Shown here piece after piece: positions 35,901-38,261 of a stretch of 38,261 bases of DNA. The notes under the pieces are model-generated. The model saw only the letters and a list, made by a program, of their open reading frames with translations. It was not told where the DNA came from and did no database searches. The stretch is from Acanthaster planci (lineage: Eukaryota > Echinodermata > Asteroidea > Valvatida > Acanthasteridae). Location of the stretch: positions 559,215 through 597,475 of the forward strand of contig NW_019091492.1 of assembly GCF_001949145.1 (NCBI RefSeq), read 5' to 3'. Every line of letters starts with the position of its first letter. Within the stretch, counting starts at the first letter, position 1. The translations under genes and the position numbers were made by a program.

Positions 35901-38070
35901 GAATCCAAGCAATGAGTACACGCCTACAAATTGCAATATCCTGGTTTGTTAACTTATTTTGACACCCTTTTTTATTTACCAATTTGATTCAATTTAATGG
36001 TGATTTTGAAATGGAGAATCCAACTCACTTTTTCTTCTTGAGAAGCAACATCGACTGGAAGACACCATCAATGTCAATCTCCACCAGGCGATATAACTTA
36101 TTCACTTCGGTTTTAACCTTCAGAGAGTGAGACAATCAAACCCAACATTAAACCAGGGTTCAATACATCCTTGTGAAAAAAATATTCCAGTACTTTTCAG
36201 TGATTTTCCAGGTCAACAGTTTGATTTTTCCAGGACTTAATCCAGGTTGGACACGCAATATAATAAATCAATACAATACAATAGAAGATTGTGAAGTTAT
36301 AACAATGTATAGAAATCGAGCAGTGCAGCGACAAAGACGTGACATATTTTCTGACAGTGACAACCAGACCACGAGGTAGGCCTACACACAGCTGGCGATC
36401 ACAAAAAAAAATAAACTTCCCCTCGTGAAGTTACAACATAATGTATAGACATCAAGCAGCGCAGTGACAAAGACGTGACAAGTTTTCTGACAGTGACAAT
36501 CGGACGAGGTAGGCCCACACACAGCTGGCGATCATAAAAAAAATAAACTTCCCCTAGTCCATTCAACGTCAAGGAAAAAGGTTCAACACAGTTTTACTTT
36601 TACATTGAGCTTTATTGGCTTATAATGATTGGAAATATTCAAATATGTATTAAATAAAGTGCATATATTTAATAGAGAATGATTTCATAATTATAGCCAC
36701 AACAGACAGTTCACCATGGAGCTACAAAATGAAGGTAAAATTTGACTACAAGAAAGTTTAGTAATGATATCCTTTGTGCCCCGAGCATGTGAAATAGAAA
36801 GCATCACATTGTGGGCACCATCCAAAATTGATTTCACTCATAACACTGCATGCAGCGCAGGTGTGTCGTGTAGACAATGCATGGTGAATAATATACAACT
36901 GTATTGCACCGTGAAATAGCAACAATGTACGTGGGGACGGTTCGACTGTGGTAAATTTTCTGATACAGTTCATTACATCATTTTTGTCTTATTTTAAAAG
37001 AAATACTGATTTTACTGGAATTTCCAGGACCTTTTTTAAAAATTAAGCATTTTCCAGGACTTTCAAGGCTGGGCATAAAATTCCGCGATTTTCAAAGTTT
37101 TCCAGGAGGCATGCTGTTCAACAGAAACAGATATGGGTGAGACATAGGACTGTTTATGAAGGATAGCACTGCTGTCAAATAACACTTGTGAATACAGACA
37201 TGACAATTTATGTGCCAGAACGATTCAAAATAAAACAGCAGAAAAAACTGTGCATGTCTCTTAAAACCTTGTGAAGAAAGAAACTTGGATTTATGCTATG
37301 CCATGTCAGTGATCATGACTTTTGACCCTAAAAATACATTATAGTACAACTAATAATTGAATTAGGGACAAACAGGAATAAACCTTATGAATATTATGTA
37401 TAATAAAAGAAACTGTCTCAAACAAATGCACTGCTGAGAAAGAGACACAAGTCCAATCACAAGTTTGATATAACTCTTTTGGGCCACATTATGAGGTCAG
37501 TGCTTTCTGAAGGTTAGTAACATAAAAATTCACAAACAAAGGTACTTCGGTGGGACTTATGCCCTGCTTCCTCGTAGCAACCAAGAAATTAAGACACTGG
37601 TACTTGAGTGCAGGTGGTCCTGGGTTTGAGTCCAACCCCAGTATTAAAGCTTCTTTTCTCATTTTAGCACTTGCCAAGGTTCATTGGTAAAGCCATTCAA
37701 ATGTTGCAAAGTTTTCTCTAATCAAGTGAAATAATTTACCTTGTTACCAACTTTCATGACTTGATCTAAGTCATTGGTGTTGGTGTGTATCATGATGGAA
37801 TCTGTATCTCCGTATATCACATCCAAATTCATCTGAAAAAGAAGAGTTCAATCAGGAAATTTCCTTGCAGAAAGATCGTTACCAGCTACATCAAAGTGAG
37901 GTAAAATTTATGTCTAGTATCATAATGAAATAACCTGAAAGTGGATTTGTGGAAAATATGTCAGTGAAAATTCCATCACAAAGCTTCAACACCTCATTTT
38001 TCTTGCCAAATTATATTATTTGAGAAGAGTATCCAACCTTTTGAACAAGCTCCTTAGTGTTCATGAGAAT
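26789..38070 (-). CDS. POLA1: DNA polymerase alpha catalytic subunit, C-terminal 12 exons (5' part outside window)
   Basis: Catalytic subunit of the polymerase alpha-primase complex, which extends RNA primers at replication origins and lagging-strand starts in the nucleus. Twelve exons on the minus strand join in frame (38038-38070, 37740-37832, 36029-36117, 35186-35302, 34648-34780, 33980-34111, 33226-33400, 31310-31494, 30128-30259, 28674-28790, 27895-27988, 26789-26952): 1,464 nt, 487 residues plus stop. Family-B motif C (YGDTDS, two metal-binding aspartates) is in the second exon, followed by the thumb region ([20 protein letters not shown]). The C-terminal domain has two Cys4 zinc modules: CPNTKC with CTNPEC, then CEDTSC with CPVC; in the family this domain docks the B subunit and primase. 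Motifs A and B and the N-terminus must lie above 38261. All donors are GT and acceptors AG. A typical animal protein is about 1,450 residues, so roughly a third is here. The identification rests on extended family similarity recognised by eye and is very strong. Confidence 0.96.
27895..27988 (-). CDS. POLA1: POLA1 penultimate coding exon
   Basis: Thirty-one codons plus one base, beginning [20 protein letters not shown], the helical segment after CysB. The acceptor is ccattgcag. The donor is GTAAGA after AAAAAT; this phase-1 end fits the CT start of the last exon (TCT, serine). Confidence 0.88.
28674..28790 (-). CDS. POLA1: POLA1 exon with zinc module CysB
   Basis: Thirty-nine codons, phase 0 at both ends. 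[10 protein letters not shown] and [12 protein letters not shown] give the four cysteines of the second zinc module, which in the family contacts the B subunit. The acceptor is cactccag and the donor GTAAAG. Confidence 0.94.
29908..29975. repeat. Short direct repeats GGCCTTGATGYCCT
   Basis: Two copies of GGCCTTGATGYCCT and a shortened third (GGCCTTGCCCT) in a POLA1 intron. Confidence 0.5.
30128..30259 (-). CDS. POLA1: POLA1 exon with second half of zinc module CysA
   Basis: Forty-four codons, phase 0 at both ends. CTNPEC supplies the second cysteine pair, and [16 protein letters not shown] is the following helix. The acceptor is tttgccacag and the donor GTAAGT. Confidence 0.92.
31310..31494 (-). 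CDS. POLA1: POLA1 exon with first half of zinc module CysA
   Basis: Two bases plus 61 codons, containing [20 protein letters not shown] and CPNTKC, the first cysteine pair of the C-terminal domain. The 3' end is set at the strong donor GTAAGT (31304-31309); an earlier GT six bases upstream would break the frame of the next exon. Confidence 0.92.
31810..32165 (-). pseudogene. Mariner-type (IS630/Tc1 superfamily) transposase fossil in POLA1 intron
   Basis: Minus-strand reading across frameshifts gives [18 protein letters not shown] (about 32005-32058), TEWP, and [11 protein letters not shown] (about 31930-31965). These correspond to the conserved QDGAPPH and WPPRSPDLTPCDFF blocks around the catalytic aspartates of mariner-like transposases. 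[21 protein letters not shown] and a final [12 protein letters not shown]-like piece follow. It is heavily decayed, with no open frame. The host intron is the one between POLA1 exons 33226-33400 and 31310-31494. Confidence 0.6.
32205..32460 (+). mobile_element. tRNA-derived SINE in POLA1 intron
   Basis: A pol III A box (GTTGGCCTAGTG) and, about 45 bp on, a perfect B box (GGTTCGAATCC) lie in a tRNA-like head (CTTGCCTTCCACC resembles a glycine tRNA anticodon arm). A non-tRNA body with GGGTTTTCCTCCC follows and tails into GATA-rich sequence. The T-stem is imperfect, so it is not a tRNA gene. It sits immediately beside the mariner fossil. Confidence 0.65.
33226..33400 (-). CDS. POLA1: POLA1 exon ([20 protein letters not shown])
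   Basis: Fifty-eight codons plus one base. [18 protein letters not shown] is the end of the polymerase domain. The acceptor is tctgtgacag and the donor GTAAAT. The exon ends in G, completed by GG of the next exon to glycine. Confidence 0.95.
33980..34111 (-). CDS. POLA1: POLA1 exon ([18 protein letters not shown])
   Basis: Forty-four codons, phase 0 at both ends. It contains [19 protein letters not shown] and [12 protein letters not shown], both characteristic of polymerase alpha. The acceptor catccacag at 34112-34113 is chosen over the AG two bases downstream because only it keeps the frame. Confidence 0.95.
34250..34470 (+). repeat. CTCAACC/CCAACCTAACC degenerate heptamer tract
   Basis: About 220 bp of near-continuous CAACCT, CTCAACC and CCTAACC words with almost no G, in the POLA1 intron between 33980-34111 and 34648-34780. 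It looks like a decayed simple satellite. Confidence 0.65.
34648..34780 (-). CDS. POLA1: POLA1 exon ([19 protein letters not shown])
   Basis: One base plus 44 codons, ending in phase 0 at AAG before GTGAGG. The acceptor is ttttacag. The sequence continues the thumb helices and joins the [18 protein letters not shown] segment of the next exon. Confidence 0.94.
35186..35302 (-). CDS. POLA1: POLA1 exon ([16 protein letters not shown])
   Basis: One base, 38 codons and two bases. [18 protein letters not shown] is the polymerase alpha/delta-type thumb signature. The acceptor is ttgatcag and the donor GTAAGA. Confidence 0.95.
36029..36117 (-). CDS. POLA1: POLA1 thumb-region exon
   Basis: Twenty-nine codons plus two bases. 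It contains [18 protein letters not shown], a strongly conserved polymerase alpha segment. The acceptor is ctctgaag and the donor GTGAGT; it ends in phase 2 (AA), completed by G of the next exon to give lysine. Confidence 0.95.
36165..37115. mobile_element. Repeat element bounded by TTTTCCAGG-rich ends in POLA1 intron
   Basis: Both edges (36180-36245 and 37015-37107) are rich in the same words, ATTTTCCAGG and TTTCCAGGACTT, in the same orientation. The interior has a 134-bp tandem duplication and a short minus-strand frame with CAAC and CPQC cysteine pairs (36758-36973) that I cannot assign. Family unknown. Confidence 0.4.
36291..36558. repeat. 134-bp tandem duplication
   Basis: Copies 36291-36424 and 36425-36558 are highly similar throughout, both starting GTGAAGTTA and ending AATAAACTTCCCCT. 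Shared blocks include GACAAAGACGTGACA and ACACACAGCTGGCGATCA. Confidence 0.85.
37740..37832 (-). CDS. POLA1: POLA1 exon with motif C (YGDTDS)
   Basis: Thirty-one codons, phase 0 to phase 0, starting [21 protein letters not shown] is the family-B polymerase motif C; its two aspartates bind catalytic metal. Flanked by ttttttcag and GTAAAT. Confidence 0.95.
38038..38070 (-). CDS. POLA1: POLA1 33-nt micro-exon
   Basis: Eleven codons ([11 protein letters not shown]) between a ctttgcag acceptor and a GTTGGA donor, phase 0 at both ends. It supplies the helix just before motif C. It is the most upstream exon in the window; 38071-38261 reads as intron. Confidence 0.88.
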
Positions 38071-38261
38071 CTGCAAAGAAAAAAGGACTTTCATGATTTT
38101 TATAATTTGATTTGAAATAACATCCTACTTTTTTGTGGGGAAGGCATAAAAAGCAATCAACTGATAATACTTTTCTGTCAAAAATATTTCAACAAATGGG
38201 GGAGCAGAGCAAGAGATACATCATGGCACACTGTCATTGGTTAAGGGGTCTAATACCCCTT
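38071..38261 (-). other. POLA1 intron at window edge
   Basis: No coding continuation in the polymerase frame is visible; the preceding exon (expected to end just before the micro-exon helix) lies outside. Confidence 0.7.

Noticed and set aside
37600-37640. Possible pol III B box (GGTTTGAGTCC) in a POLA1 intron
   Set aside because: No A box at the right distance and the tRNA fold fails; a SINE remnant is possible but not supported.

Overview
The window is eukaryotic animal DNA: two intron-containing genes with clear GT/AG splice sites sit in a background of decayed transposable elements, short inverted-repeat elements and simple repeats. Nothing prokaryotic is visible. The repeat content (a foldback element with long arms, non-LTR and tyrosine-recombinase retroelements, a mariner-type fossil, a tRNA-derived SINE) together with compact genes suggests a marine invertebrate. 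A deuterostome such as an echinoderm, hemichordate or lancelet is plausible, but the species cannot be fixed from the sequence alone.

The right third (26789-38261, minus strand) holds the last twelve coding exons of the catalytic subunit of DNA polymerase alpha (POLA1). They run from just before polymerase motif C (YGDTDS) through the two C-terminal zinc-binding modules to the stop codon: 1,464 nt of exon, 487 residues, every splice phase consistent. The 5' part of the gene lies beyond the window edge. Its introns carry a mariner-type transposase fossil, a SINE, a 134-bp tandem duplication and a CTCAACC-rich tract.

About 7.9 kb beyond the POLA1 stop, on the same strand, lies a complete three-exon aristaless-related homeobox gene (ARX, 15148-18935; 343 residues) with a Q50 paired-like homeodomain and a C-terminal OAR motif. 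The homeodomain is split by two introns around a 46-nt exon. POLA1 and ARX are also neighbours in the human genome, there tail-to-tail, so the window appears to show an old linkage with one gene flipped. The interval between them contains a decayed DIRS-like retroelement cut by a CGTCG-rich insertion, and an inverted-repeat element with an internal minisatellite and a 207-nt assembly gap.

The left part (1-15147) has no gene I can support. Its main structure is a 4.1-kb foldback-type element (about 5720-9854) with roughly 250-bp inverted arms made of GACGAAA sub-repeats; it has been invaded by two non-LTR retrotransposon fragments. Smaller G-run-bearing inverted-repeat elements, a CA microsatellite and short tandem duplications account for part of the rest.
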